DNA of 64,000 nt from Acanthopleura granulata (taxonomy: Eukaryota > Mollusca > Polyplacophora > Chitonida > Chitonidae). The translations under genes were made by a program, and so were the position numbers. Numbering within the stretch: position 1 is the stretch's first letter; each line of letters opens with the position of its first letter. Below the pieces are notes generated by a model, which did not search any database, was not told where the DNA came from, and saw only the letters and a program-made list of their open reading frames with translations. The stretch spans positions 186,001-250,000 of the forward strand of contig JABBOT010000034.1 in NCBI GenBank assembly GCA_016165875.1. The letters are read 5' to 3'. This document shows, piece by piece, positions 37,605 through 50,536 of this stretch.

Positions 37605-39345
37605 CAGTTTGGTAGAACAAGCCCCTGGTAAGAGAAAGCGGTGGACAGCGCTCTTGTCGCTGTTTTTGCTCTTGAAAGATAATGTTCTTTTTCTTCGTCG
37701 TGGAGAGTTTTTTTCAGCTGGCGGGCGCATGCGCATAAGCCATTTCTCTTCCTTCACTTGTTGTACATTTCAGTACCCACACCGCCACTTCCGACTAATT
37801 CATTACTATCCTAAACTTAATGCTTATCATAATACATCATAGTCATTTTATCTCACATCATTCGTTAGCGGGCTAAATCTAAAGTCACATAAGGATCTCT
37901 TTCTTGATGTCGAATATATATACTGCTGTCATCGACCGATAAATATAGCAGAAGCTGGGATCAGACAGTCCGACTTCATGTAAATAAAATTTGGTCAAAT
38001 CTGAAAGGCGTACAGTAAACTTGCCATCAGCAGGAGTTAAGCACTTGTTGTATGTGGACAGACCTCTACACATTCGTCTCTTGGAGAACCCCATATATCC
38101 TTGCACGCTGAGCCAACCCTAACATTATGACAAAGATGTGGCGTGTAAACTTCAGAGTAAAGGATAAGGCTGGAGCGCAGGGGAGGGCAGATTTATATTA
38201 ATATTTGGATATCTGATATGGCCTTCCAATCGCTTAAGTCGTTTATTGGCATAGGCGTTCCAGGAAGCGGCAGAGACAAATTATTTACGCGGGCCTCACA
38301 GAAGTCCTTCTTTTGTTCACCCAGGAAGCGACAGGACGCGAGAAGTTCATCTATTATTGATAACGCCTTCAGACATAATTTATCTGCCAAAAAGTTTGTT
38401 TAGAATACACGTTAAAAGTCTTGCCGAGCCTCTGGAGCCAAATGGGAAATAAAATTTATCTTCAAGGCAGTTATATTTGAAAGCCAGACGGCCGGTTCTG
38501 GTGAACTTCTAAGGTTGCTCGGTCTTCTATAGCAGGGCCGAGTTTCCTGTTTCAGTGTCACGGACCAATTTCTGTTTCCCTTTATCTAAGTTTACAGACG
38601 ACAGGAATCCTGCAACACGTTCTCTCGAATTACCTCGAGACCTCCAGAGCGTATCCAGACCTCTCAACTGGTTCTCCTCAAACGTTCTGAGGGCGCTTGG
38701 CAGAATCGCGCAGGCGACAGCGGGTGCACATGCGCCCTGGTTTCAGCGACAGACGTTGGTTTCATTTCCCTCTAAAATCTGAATTAAGGGAAAAGGTCAC
38801 CGACAGCAACATACAAAACTACGATATAGATTATTTTTGGACTGATTAAAACGTTCGAGTTCTGTACGGTGGGTTTATGGAACTACGTTTTCACCCCAAC
38901 CACGGGGTTTAATGTTAGAACAGCTCGATTATAGGTGTACGAGTAGATTTTACAAGGGCAGACTTTACACGAACATTGCTAAAACCATGGAACATAATTG
39001 ATATGGCCCATTAGACCCATCACAAAAATTCAGACATTTTATTCGGTCCAGAAAAATCAGGATTAGCTAGTCTCTCCACTGCCGCTCACATCAACGATAT
39101 TCACCTGAAAACAACAGTATTAATTAATTATTTTATTATTATTAATTATTAATGAAGTATTTAATTCAAGAGAACTTAGTTCAAGCCGTTGAGTGAAAGA
39201 AATAGATCTGGTTTGTGCGAAAAGTGAAATAATCATTTTCACAATTAAACAGATCCTAATGTAATGGATAGAACATGCATGGATTTAAACTCGGACTTCC
39301 TGATCCGAAATCCAACACTCAGTTTTAACGCAGTGCTATTTTCCA
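37605..39345. other. Unique sequence without supported genes
   Basis: GC-balanced stretches at 38180-38480 and 38520-38780, open in short frames on both strands, none recognised. Confidence 0.45.
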
Positions 39346-39495
39346 TTAAATCCGTTATACGAGGGATGACGGATTGCACTTTCGTCGAGCTAATCAATCC
39401 GTTCCTGACAATGAAATATAATCCGTAATGAGGAACGTTAGCCTACATAAGATCGACGGAAATGCAGTCCGTCATCCCTTAAATACCGGATTTAA
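39346..39495. mobile_element. 150-bp foldback or MITE-like element flanked by TTAA
   Basis: Left arm TTAAATCCGTTATACGAGGG then ATGACGGATTGCACTTTCGT; the right arm is its inverted counterpart (TTAAATCCGGTATTTAAGGG, ATGACGGACTGCATTTCCGT on the minus strand). Arms extend about 50 bases with a loop of about 50. TTAA stands at both outer edges, the target preferred by piggyBac-type transposases, but the arms do not begin with the usual CCC, so the class is open. Confidence 0.6.
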
Positions 39496-39562
39496 CAGAA
39501 GAAGTTTTTGAGGGCAGAATATCACCCTAGTGAATACAGGTCAGCATATCTCCATCTTGTCA

Positions 39563-39862
39563 CCGTCTCGGTGATCTAGTGGTTAGAGCGTCGGCCACGA
39601 GACCGGGAAATCCTGGGTCGAGTCATACCAAAGACTTTAAAAATGGCACTTGTTGCTCCATCGCTTGAAGCTCAGCATTGGGAGGTTAGAGCAAGGAAGC
39701 AGGACTGGTCGGCCAATGTCAGTATAAAGTGACTGGGTGGGGTGTCATGTCTGGTGTATTCGGCTTGCACTCGCCCTGCCACAAGAAGACACACTACAAG
39801 TACACACCAGAAGGACTCCTGGTCGTCATATGACTGAAACACTGTTAAGTACAACCTCAAAC
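39563..39862 (+). mobile_element. SINE-E, tRNA-derived, near full length
   Basis: tRNA-like head with A box (GTGATCTAGTGGTTAGAGCG) and B box (CCTGGGTCGAGTCATACC), then CTCAGCATTGGGAGGTTAGA, GGACTGGTCGGCC, GTGACTGGGTGGGGTGTCAT and GTCTGGTGTATTCGGC. It ends near a short CGCA repeat (39862-39885). I recall this combination as a common SINE type in mollusc genomes; not verified. Confidence 0.75.
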
Positions 39863-39885
39863 ACGCACGCACGCACGCACGCACT
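39862..39885. repeat. CGCA tetranucleotide repeat at the end of SINE-E
   Basis: ACGCACGCACGCACGCACGC directly follows the recognisable SINE-E body; it may be part of its tail. Confidence 0.75.
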
Positions 39886-41617
39886 CCATCGTGTCAAATG
39901 CATGTATGCGACACATACTGGCCTGGTATACCATACACAGGTGCTGCTGAGTACAGCAAAGTCTGATTATTAACTCTCTCAGAGCAAACTATTGTGCTGT
40001 GTGACATCAGTTGTTGATGTTGCCCAAGAAAGAAAGCTCTTAATTAAACTGATTTGTAATGCCGTTCGAAGCGCTCAACCAATTAACCGCTCAAACATAA
40101 TAAGATGCATGGTTAAAGATCAAGACCGTTGATTTTGTTCTGATGTTGACTGTTGTTATTTGCCTCCCGAAATACACTGTTTCCTGTTTCAATTATGCTC
40201 TTGAGAATATATTTTGGTGCGGTATGAACTACTAAACTAGTATGTGGCGTAGGGCAGAATCAGTCATTCGTTTAATTTAATTTCTTGGCAAAAATATAGT
40301 GTTCAATTAATGACGAAACCCTGGAGAAACGTTTACTTTAGGTGCGACCTCAAAACCTTTCTGGTTGCTGAAATACACATCATGTGTTACGTTAGCCCCA
40401 TACTCAGATCTGCATGTATCATTAATGTAAAGTTTCTGTACCTTTTCCTTTAAAAATTGTCGGTGAGAAATTATGCTGAAATTAAGCTGTTGTAAGTTAT
40501 TGTCAACTACAGTACTATTTTCGTATAATACACCGCCCTTTTAGTGTAGTGTTTACGTACATTGTCGTACACATCACGTCAGCCGACGGTACTAAAAAGC
40601 GTACACATTGTGATTTAATATGCGATTATCCGAGCACGTTGTCACATTTGTGCTAATGGTCTGACGCATGCGCCATAGCTCTGTGAAATTGGATTCGTAT
40701 ACTTAATGCAAGCTCTGTCCATTATGACTTCATTTACTGACTTAGGTTCCACTGCTGGCACTGCATGTGCGCCTTGGTAACAATAAGGGGTTAACAAGAC
40801 TCGTGTGGCTGTTTGCGCAGACTATCACGTTTCGTTGAAGACTGTTTGTAAGGTTTGTATTATAGATTATGGTGATAGAAATTCAAATCGCAGAAAATTT
40901 ACAAGTCTTCACAAGTGTTTGTTACATCGATACATTTGTTACATTGTTAACATGCTTCTCATTTCCGTAAATCAGTCGTATTGCGGATTTACTATATCTT
41001 CAAAATACAGACCCGGTTTCGCTTCTTTGGGGTTTACCTTTTAACCAGTGTTAGGGAACTTCTGCTGAGAAGGTGGTCAGTCTGTGGTAGAAGCAATATA
41101 TAAATGTCCCATGCAAACAACGCCATTCAAGTTTTTTTAACGCCTTGTTTACAGAAAGGACTGTATGAATACCTAATGACGAAACTTGCTGCGATGACAG
41201 CTCTGTGCGATTCTCGGGTTATTTGGCTGTCCTCTGTGTATTTCGATAAGACGTGAATACAAAGTGATGGTAATGAAGTTCCGGCAATGGAATTTCGTGT
41301 TTGTGCAACCGAGTCAAATTTCATTCACCCCAAGGCATGATTGAGCACTCTATCAGATATCACTTTACTCACTTAATATCTCATATTTGACGGAAGTTTT
41401 ACTCGAATTTCAATATCAAGCAAACTATGAAAGAGATTTGTCCCCGGTGACATGGTAATATAAATATACATTGTATTGAACAATGTAAGCACTTGGTGGA
41501 CTACTTCATTTCATCGTGTATATTTGTCCCTTAAGTTGTAGTCCAAGACGATTGTGGTGTGGTTTTCAGGGGCCTACAGAAATATACCGAGATTGTTTGG
41601 TCTTGTGTGTGTTAAAC
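39886..41617. other. Unique sequence without supported genes
   Basis: Short frames at 40805-41044 (plus) and 41127-41324 (minus) lack protein character. No dispersed repeat recognised. Confidence 0.5.
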
Positions 41618-41650
41618 AGTGAGTCAGTCAGTCAGTCAGTCGGTCGAGTG
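41618..41650. repeat. CAGT tetranucleotide repeat
   Basis: GAGTCAGTCAGTCAGTCAGT, ending in CGGTCGAGTG. Confidence 0.75.
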
Positions 41651-41700
41651 ATTCAGTGTTTAAAGCAGGCATACATTACTAACTTTTGATTTGTTTATCT

Positions 41701-41938
41701 TATTTATTTATTTGTTCATTTAATTGGTGTTTTAAGTCGTACTCAAGGACATTTCAGTTATACCACGGCGGCCAACATTGTGTGGTGGAAGGAAACCGAG
41801 CACAGTCTGGTAGAAAACCACGAAGATCCGCAGGTTTCTGACAGGCTTTTCCATGTACGGCAGGAGAGAAAGTCAACATGAAGCTCTACTTGAACTCGTC
41901 AGTGGCTCCTGGACAATTAAGATGCACGAACGCACCAA
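41701..41938 (-). mobile_element. SINE-A, most of the element
   Basis: Plus-strand order: TATTTATTTATTTGTTCATT tail, AAGTCGTACTCAAGGACATT, TTATACCACGGCGGCC, GGTGGAAGGAAACCGAGC, ATCCGCAGGTTTCTGACAGG, AACATGAAGCTCTACTTGAA. The outer head is diverged. Confidence 0.7.
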
Positions 41939-43547
41939 ACTAGATTTTGATGACGGTGATTTGACACTAAAATCAGAACCAACGCTAACAAAAATCAGAG
42001 AAACAAAATGAGTGATATATTATGAGTGATATTTTACATCACACCGTTTGTTTAAAAACAGGTCACCAGCTTTCAACTTGACTTGAAACCTGATGTTTCA
42101 CTTGCAAAGTGTAATTTTCCTCAGAACTCTAGTCGCCTTATGGCAAGTTCATTTACTAAACATAAGTTATAAGAAAATTCGTATAACTCGGAAAAGTTGG
42201 GAAAGCCGGTCTTGCAGTTAAGGCTGGTGATTATAGCTGGTTGTTGTATGGATCGGAACAACTGTCTGTTACAGACGTAGATGTATTAAGACATTTGTGC
42301 AATTGCTTTATAAACTAAAATTGTTGACGGTTTGTGAAATAACACCCCTGGTTGTACAAGTCTTATGAGACCGGATACGTACACGTGGTTACGAAGTAAC
42401 CAGTGACAACAAACATTAACTACAGCCATGTAATCCTGGTTGGCCATATGTAGAAGATAGATAACTTAAAATGTTGTATTTCCTTATTTTTGTTTTATTA
42501 ATGTTTAACAACGTAGTACAAAAAATTTCAATGGACGGTGAAAACTGGTCTGTGTTTGTAAGGCAGAGCCGCCAGAAAAACAGCGCGAAATGGATTTGAA
42601 ACCCGCGACATTTATAAGACCTGTGCAACACGAATACGCAAAATGAGATAAGAACTTTATCGAGATATTTCACTGTACGACAGAGTACGCCGGAGTTCGA
42701 GATGAAAGTACCCTTTTTTCTCGAGGCAAAGCAGATTTTTCCACTTATACCCAAAAGAGCTAGCAACAAGGCATCGCCCACTCCCCCAATCATGTAACTT
42801 ATTGGGAAGGTGCCCGAGATAAGCACTGCCTTCTCCTCACTATAACTTGTCAGCGAGACGGCTGTGTGTTGTAAGGACTTCGGTGTTAATTTTACTAATT
42901 GCTCCTCTCGTAGATATAAAAGCCCTTTTATGCCGTGCTTCGTGAAGAGAGAGGAACGCGGGGCCCCATTTTGTTGCCTCTAACTCCCTCCTCCCGACCT
43001 CAACCCACCCATCCGCCTGGCTCCCACCCTTCGTCCTCTGCTAGAAATATGCTACTCACAGAAAGGGCCTTCAAGGCTAATTTACGTCTGCCGCTGGCGA
43101 ACGTTGTATAATTTGCGGTAATTCATAATTATGAGTCTGCAGTCTGTGTTTGGAGGGCGGCAGCCGCTCTCTCCCCGATAAAACAGAACATATTGAAACC
43201 AAACAGCTGTGAAGTTCCAGCTTCACCGCAGCCACGAGCCAGAATGCGGTAATGGGGATGCAAATATGTAATATGAGGAGGGTTTGAGATGAGCGGGTGG
43301 GGCAATCCAAAGTATGGCTAGCACAGTCATGAAAGCGTGGGGGTGTCAGAAAGGTACCCCTGTGCTTGAAGGCGCGGGGATTAATACCTGCCCCTCACAT
43401 AGAAAGATTATGAAACGATCGTCCCCAGCTATTTCCCCTCCACTCCACACGTTTCGATCTCAAGTGATGATCTAACACCAGATATTAAAAAAAAACTCAA
43501 CGATATACGCATGGTAAGTTTGAGTATCTGAACAACAGTTTCAGATT
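41939..43547. other. Unique sequence; candidate regulatory block at 42880-43320
   Basis: A 136-codon minus-strand frame (42416-42826) is Phe/Leu/Ile-rich without a recognised family. The block contains GTAATTCATAATTATGAG and GGGGATGCAAATATG (an octamer-like site). Confidence 0.4.
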
Positions 43548-43656
43548 CCACCGGGTCTCTGTCGGTTTCCTCCCACCATATTGCTGGCCGTCGTCGTTTA
43601 AGTCAAATATTCTTGAGTACGGCGTAAAGCCCGAAACAAATAAATAAATAAATAAA
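43548..43656 (+). mobile_element. SINE-A tail fragment
   Basis: TTTCCTCCCACCATATTGCT, GGCCGTCGTCG, ATATTCTTGAGTACGGCG and an AAATAAATAAATAAATAAA tail. It lies about 100 bases upstream of the near-full SINE-A at 43760. Confidence 0.75.
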
Positions 43657-43759
43657 GTTTTGGATGATTTTTTGACAATATTGAAAAGACTAACTTCCAC
43701 ATAGATATTCGAACCGATATCCGGATGAAGCGTTTTCTTTTTGGCTTCAGGATATGTTT

Positions 43760-43996
43760 GGGGGCCTCCGTCTCTCAGTCGGTTAGCGCGCTGGCGCAGC
43801 GCAATGACCTAGTAGCCGCGCACCAATGCGTGAGTTCTAGTCTAGCTCATGCTGGCTTCCTTTCCGCCCGTACGTGGGAAGGTCTGCCAGCAACCTTTAG
43901 ATGGTCGTGGCTTTTCCGCGGGCTCTGCGCGGTTTCCTCCCACTATAATGCTGGCCGCCTTCGTATAAGTGAAATATTCTTAAGTGCGGTGTAAAA
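43760..43996 (+). mobile_element. SINE-A, near full length with recognisable A and B boxes
   Basis: Starts GGGGGCCTCCG, then CTCAGTCGGTTAGCGCGCTG (A-box region) and GTGAGTTCTAGTCTAGCTC (B-box region), followed by CTCATGCTGGCTTCC, CGTACGTGGGAAGGTCTGCC, TCCTCCCACTATAATGCTGG and GTGAAATATTCTTAAGTGCGG. It lacks the AATAAATA tail of other copies. This is the best preserved head in the window and reads as a polymerase III promoter. Confidence 0.8.
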
Positions 43997-46900
43997 TTTC
44001 TACAGGTAAATTAATAATTTGTGACAGTTGAAGCCAATTTTATTGGACACGAAAAAGTTTACACTACATGTAATGCAGAAATTCTATCTTTTCGTCTGGA
44101 AGGAAATGCAATAAAGTTAGAAGAGTATTTCGCGCACTCATTTAAAATAAGACAATTTACAACTCAGTTGTCTTTGTAGTAAGCTTTTAGCCATGTCGAA
44201 ATAACTTTCAGTGAGAAAGCAAAAATGTACTAGTGAAGTTTCTATTTCAACAATCAGCATTGGGAATTTTATGTGATCCTAGTTTCGTCTACAATTTATT
44301 TAATGAATAAATAATTTTATTGATTAAGAATGAGAAAATCATACAAACTCACACATGGATCGCGGGTTGTTGATTCCCTCGATGGTCTTGAAAAGAATGA
44401 ATTTGCATGAAATCGGGGAGGAGTAGGGGGTGAAATTCATTACGACGGATATATATATTTAATAGTTTTCCCTACAATGTGTAGCGTTTCTGAAAACGGA
44501 TACTCTTTCATTTTTTAAAAAAATTTTGAACAGCAGTTAAAATCGCTATCTAAACAGCCTAAGTTGTACTGTACGATTATAGCTTATAGTGAAATATTTA
44601 TAAAATTGAAATCGTTGTGGAATAAGCCCACACCAGTTTGACAACTTTTTTATTCAAGCATGTGCTTTTTGGGGTTTGATGGGTGTTAATGAGCTACATT
44701 ATGCTTATGTAAGACGAAAATATCATCAGCTGAAGATTATAATTGACCGTGACAGCAGGGATCTTATCGTCTAATTAATTACAGATGTAGGCTCTTTTAA
44801 AATGTGCAGAACTGGGCAATGATACGTCCACCACACCAGTGTTATAGTGCTAGATACACACTACGCTGTCACGAAGACGTTTTTTGGTAACTCTCGATGG
44901 TACGTATGCATTCTTCTGCGCACCTCTAACGTAACCTAAGCTGGTGGTGCTGGAGAACAGAGGAGGCAACTGCCATGAGCACAGACAATTCTGTCACTAA
45001 CACCGGGGGTTCGAGTGACACCCTTTTATGAGACGTCAGTTAGCGACAACCTACCCCTCAAAAAGTTCATAGAGACACCCACAGGAAATGTCATGTTCCC
45101 ATGGCTTATAGCATTACTATATCTCTGTAACCCTTACTCTCCTCAGTAACTCTAATGTTTATTCCTCTCTCAATGGATATGGCCAGACCACACATAAGAT
45201 ATTGGCAGTTAAAAAATGGCATGCGACAAGGATCCATGCTACCACGCCCACTAAATGACGTATAATTAGGCATTAGGAATATAGAGGTTCAGTGAGCAGA
45301 ACTTGTCATCAGTGCTGATCTGTCTTATCTATAGGCCTCATCTGGAGACGGCCTGTCGCTGCCTGATGTGATGTCTACAAAACGACAGGCTTGAGGGGAA
45401 GAAAAAGCGCCAAGATGTTTCACCAACACAACAACCTCGCTCAGCGGATCCTCACTGAACTTGACTGCATGGCTTTTTGGTTTGTTTTTCATTGCGTGCG
45501 TAAAAACTCCGATCTTTCGTGAGATATACCGATTTTCATGATAATACAAGAGACGAGTTTTGACGTGTTGTCTACTGTTTCGTGTTGAGGACTTCAAAGT
45601 AAGAAATGAAATCTGTGTAGAATGTATAGTTACGGTATATCTATTACGGAGTAACTAATTTCGTGTTAGTAGATCCGTGATCTCCCCCACCTCTACCCCC
45701 CCCCCAACACTCACATCCCCTCACACCACGAACGGGCTTACTAAAAAAGCATGATGGCTCCATGCAAACTCACGCTGGACGACATGGGTTTATAACATAA
45801 TTTTGCAAATACAAATAAAGATTGAGTTTCTATGCTGAACTATTTGGGCCATATATTGAACAAGATGAAGCTAAGTGACGCCACAGTGTCTTTTTTGGCT
45901 GTTGAACAGACTACAGCAGTTATATTTTCACAACAAATACAGCAAAAGATATATTCACGTTGAACTTAGCAATACAGCAATCACAAGACGTTTAGCAGTT
46001 AACTGGAATCCATGACACCACTGTGCTTCAGTTTTCTCAATATGGCACAAAATGTCCACCACAGAAACCCAATGTTAGTTTGTTTTTTTTATTCACTGTA
46101 AAAATGTAAAGAAACCCCAAAGACCATACTTGCAATCAGGAAGATATGGTCTGTTGTTTTAACGTTTTCGTACACGTAAGAACTGTTGCTAGTGTAACGT
46201 CCTCCCCAATGCTTCTGCTCGGACTACGACAACATAAGTTTATACCTAAATGATTTTTCTTTTTGATTTCAAAGCTTCCTACCACAAATAAAGATCAACT
46301 TTAAAAGTAAATGATGAAAGATATGTAAAATATATAATATAATATATATAAAAACATATGGCTTGAAAGATTTAAAAATACAGGCAAAAAGTTTGATTAG
46401 TTTGTCTTAGATTCCGCGGTTATTTTAAACATGCATCTTACATACTTCAATCTGTCAGTTATTTTTTAACACAATTCCATACTCACAGAACGAGTTCTGA
46501 CATATCTGTAGATATGGTTGGACTGTTTATAAATTTGATATATCGTTGAAATCCGGCCTCCCATATCAGTTACGTCACCCGTATATGCCCACTCGATGAT
46601 TTATTTACACGAATGTAATTAAATTTGGCAAAAAAAATGATCAAGCGAGTCCTGGGACTGCATACAAAGCCTCACTCTGATAAGCATCTAAAATATGCAC
46701 TCATGCGAACTCATTTATTTATGCGTTTTCAGTTCCATTACTACGAAATACACTCATCGCTTCATTAACTACTTATGTCAGCGAATTACCTCCCCTTGAC
46801 GCGAACGTCATGCGCAAGGTTGCGTAAAATTAGCATAAGCACCGACAAAGCTGCCATAAGGCGTTGTAGTCTGAAAGTCTGTGACTTCCGAACCTAGATT

Positions 46901-48304
46901 AAAACTTCTAACACGCTTCCTGCATAATGACTTCCAAAACATAATTAATATTTCGTAACATATAATTTTTGCCTCTTGGTCTCCGATGTGTTAGTAAAAC
47001 ATGCGGTAGATCACACGAATTAGCTGTGTCTGTGTTCATCGGAGTGTAGTAATCTAGTTATATGGTTAAGCTAATAGCCTCTGGGTCCGACAGTCACAGG
47101 GAGAGAGTGTCTGGGGTAAGGGCTTGGGAGAAAGCTAGGCTGTACCGTGGTATTACCCGGATCTTTTACGATTGCTTAAGTCGGCTTGTTTGAAGTGTTT
47201 AAATCATGCGTGCACAACAACAACATGACATTTTTTCTTCTATTCCGGAGGGAAATACACCCTGAGTGCTCGACTGTTTCGAAGCGTCGCCTAAAAAAAA
47301 GATTTTATTTTGCCAGATCCGGAGTAGTAACCGGGTTCAGTTTAGATACATCGGATGTTTTCTTGATATTCGCATTAAGTCACGTACTGCTACTATTTTT
47401 TTTTTGGCCTGTGTGCGCATCATTTCCTTAAGTTAACTCAGCAGTAATACATTGACGTTTAATAGGCAATTTCAATGCTTATCACAGATGTACCAAATTC
47501 GTGACATATCAGCGATGAACAAAATATTGATATTGAGATACAGTGGTCTACCGTACCTTTATGACACAAATTCTGATGATAAGCATATCAGATTTACGTA
47601 TATATATGCATGCATTAGTGTACATGGCATATCTCTAGGTAATTCTTAAACAATTTTTGTATTAATTCTTTCGATTTTAGGGAACTATCGCACTGATATG
47701 AAGTCAATAAAACCGCGAAAAAATTCAGTTAGCGCCTCACCATGCACGGTCGGTTTCTGGAGATCACACAATCATCATAATGATTATACAATTTACCCAG
47801 TTTCGTTTCAATTTGAGCGTTTCTAATTTCCTAAGTATCTGCAGAGTGCTTTCGAGTATTTGATAAATTTCGTCTTGTTTTCGCATCTCACGGGTATACA
47901 GTCAACGTTAATTATTGAAGGGCGAAGCTAATGTGTGCCCTGCCGGCGCACATGTGGTCGTTAGGCTCCAACTGCTGCCGCCATGTTGTAAGCCAGCATG
48001 ACCAAGAGGACTGTGTTTTGGCGCCACAGAGAAAAGGCAGACCGTCATAACACAGTCATTACTCAGGACTCCGTGTTCATTTCAGTTAATATAGTAATTT
48101 GAAATGAAGCCGAAACAGCTGTTGTTTTGTACATCTAAATCTGGAACAACTGTACATTGGGTTTGGTTGACCTGAAATAGTTCAGCATGAAGAACTTCAT
48201 CTGTCTCATAACAATCCGGGGATGCAGATTATTGATGGCTTTGATTAGTTCATTGTGTAAATCACGATAATAATTGATTGACACACTGGTTACCTGACTA
48301 GTTT
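43997..48304. other. Long unique stretch without supported genes
   Basis: About 4.3 kb with no SINE and no protein-like frame; longest is 90 codons (45325-45597, minus). A run of C lies near 45700 and an AT-only stretch at 46328-46350. Confidence 0.5.
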
Positions 48305-48350
48305 GTTGATTGATTGATTGATTGATTGATTGATTCCGTCAGTCAGTCAG
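48305..48350. repeat. GATT and CAGT tetranucleotide repeats
   Basis: Seven consecutive GATT units, followed after CCGT by CAGTCAGTCAG. Confidence 0.85.
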
Positions 48351-48570
48351 ATAGACAGTTCCTTTTGCATGGTTAACCAGTGGAAAGTTTGTTATATTGA
48401 TTGCCTCGGTGACGGCTCAGTGATATGGCTGTTGACTGACAGGTGGGGACAGATGAAACAATTGGTTGTTTTCAGTCAATGATACCTGTCGCTATGCCTC
48501 CCATATTACGTTGGGTAAATCCATCAATGCCCAACTTTATGGTACTTTATTACTTAAATCTGTAACACTT

Positions 48571-48690
48571 CGTGGGAATGTCTGCCAGCATCTACGGATG
48601 GTTGTGGTTGTAATGCTACCCGCCGTGGTATAAGTGAAATATTCTTGTGTACGGCGTAAAACATCAATCACTTAAATAAGTATATAAATG
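48571..48690 (+). mobile_element. SINE-A fragment with internal deletion
   Basis: CGTGGGAATGTCTGCCAGCA, then ACGGATGGTTGTGG joins directly to TGTAATGCTACCCGCCGTGG, so the promoter-distal GGGCTCTGCCCGG segment is missing. Ends GTACGGCGTAAAACATCAAT. Confidence 0.7.
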
Positions 48691-50014
48691 TAACACTATA
48701 TGCAATTATTTCAAGAACAGACTCAAGTCTTGACTCACTGAGTCACAGCCTAACTATTAAATGTACATTTCAAATTAAATATGTACATATCAATTAATAA
48801 GAAATCAGTTGATAGTTGTTCTTTGGGCGTTTACCATTTAACTTGTCCAAAGATTTTATACTGATATGAATTGTAACCGAAGTAAAATGACAAAAAATAA
48901 TTTGGCACCACTACATGGCTTTTAGTGAAGGCGTAGAAACCTGCCTTTTCTCGTCACTTACACCGTTTTAGAACGGGGACCAATTTTTTAAAGCTCAATC
49001 TAGTTTTTTTCTCAGTTCACTCGAATTAAAACGACATGTGACGTGTCACCGGTATTAACAGAAGTACTTGATATTCCTTGTGGCAGTTTTAAAGAGCAGA
49101 GATAGGTCGTGTCCGGGAGGCAGAATGTAGCAGTGGTTCGTTTTTGTGTTACGTGTGTATCGTTGCAAAGAAAAATATCAAACCTTCCAAATGTGATGGA
49201 CTTACACGTGTGCTGATTTATAAAGATGTTACCCCAAATAGCTCTTTTGGGCATGCGTGGAATGCTTGGGGACTTCCGGGTGATCACCGACATCCGACTC
49301 GCTACGACGCCTGTACACAATGCAAAGTATTTCATATACTTAAAGTGAAAGACAGTCCAGGTTCAAAGTAAAATTTGTTAAAAAGGTTGGACAATACTAT
49401 GATTATTTCGATAAAGTATTTTTTCTAACAGCTACCACTACAGTGGAAATTGGCATTTAACCGTCCTCCGTCCTCTCGGATGAAACACAGCCATTCTGTC
49501 GGGATTGTGACGTAATTGTTCCAAGCGCGGTCAACCGAGACTGCAATAAGCTGCCAGGGCTGTGTTTATAACTTCAGAATAAATGTAAATTTATAACATG
49601 AAATGATCAAGAAACTTGCTTCAGCCACAATACAATGGCCTGGAAATACTTTCCCGTGTTGTTCACACATGTACTTGCTATAATTAAAATACATAACATT
49701 AAAACCGTGTTATGTCCCTATGTTATTTCATGTCACATTGGCAATCAACTCAGAACGTTTACATCACAGGTTATAAACAGCTGGTATCTCCTACCTCTCT
49801 CATTGGTCAATCTCCCATAAGCTTAAAAGCATGGGCGTCTTCAGATGCTCAGCGCAATACTCCACACTTTAAACGGAGATAATTCAGCAACGGATTCATG
49901 CAATTTCAAAGAGATTTTTACATTGAAGAGATAATTTTATGATCTTTTTAATGAACAGTACCTCAGCACTGAGCTGTCTTTTACTTTAACTAATCATGTA
50001 GGCCCGTAATTTAT
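48691..50014. other. Unique sequence without supported genes
   Basis: Overlapping frames at 49012-49335 (minus, 107 codons) and 49144-49371 (plus) are not recognised. Confidence 0.45.
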
Positions 50015-50225
50015 AGACAATATAGAACACCACTGCCTCAAGAGTAAACCAGAGCAGCGAGGACAGTGAGATAGTTGGCAAATGATCACACCTTACCGGT
50101 CGAATACTGTCCCTTGTCAATTTAGCTCTGTTTGGGTTTTATTCCAACTGTTATTCATGTAAATGTTTAAAAAGTAACAGCTTCTACAACCCCCAGCAAC
50201 ACGGCTTAAGCGAATTAGGTTTGAA
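50015..50225 (+). repeat. Dispersed repeat D, copy 2
   Basis: Contains AACCAGAGCAGCGA, TTGGCAAATGATCACA, TTTTATTCCAACTG, CATGTAAATGTTTAAAAAGT and GGCTTAAGCGAATTAGG in the order seen in the other copies. The first-half motif TTGGCAAATGATCACA is identical in the copy at 52.3 kb. Confidence 0.65.
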
Positions 50226-50326
50226 AACACGTTGAGATATATATGTATCTTCGGTGTTTCAGGGTCTGTGTCAGCTGAGGAGCCTTGAATTAAGCAGTCA
50301 ATGTTTGAGTCGAAAATCCCTACTGT

Positions 50327-50536
50327 ATTTATTGATTGATTGATTGAGTGACTGACGTTTAACCTCATAATCAAGAACTTTACACTCACACGATGGCGGT
50401 CAGCTTTATGGGCGGAGGAAACATCGACCTTTAGTTTGCCAAGCTACTGAAGGACTTTCCCAAGGGTGACAACTAATAAATGGCCAGAAAAGCGCACAAG
50501 GCTGGGATTGAACCCACACATCGACAGACACGCGTC
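50327..50536 (-). mobile_element. SINE-B copy
   Basis: GATT-rich tail, GTTTAACCTCATAATCAAGA, ACACTCACACGATGGCGGTC and GGGCGGAGGAAAC, ending at a B-box remnant (GCTGGGATTGAACCCAC on the plus strand). About 210 bases, so internally shortened compared with 20161-20491. Confidence 0.6.

Noticed and set aside
42416..42826. 136-codon minus-strand frame
   Set aside because: Hydrophobic, AT-driven composition, no motif, no supporting splice or promoter signals.
43725..43994. 89-codon plus-strand frame
   Set aside because: Translation of a SINE-A copy.
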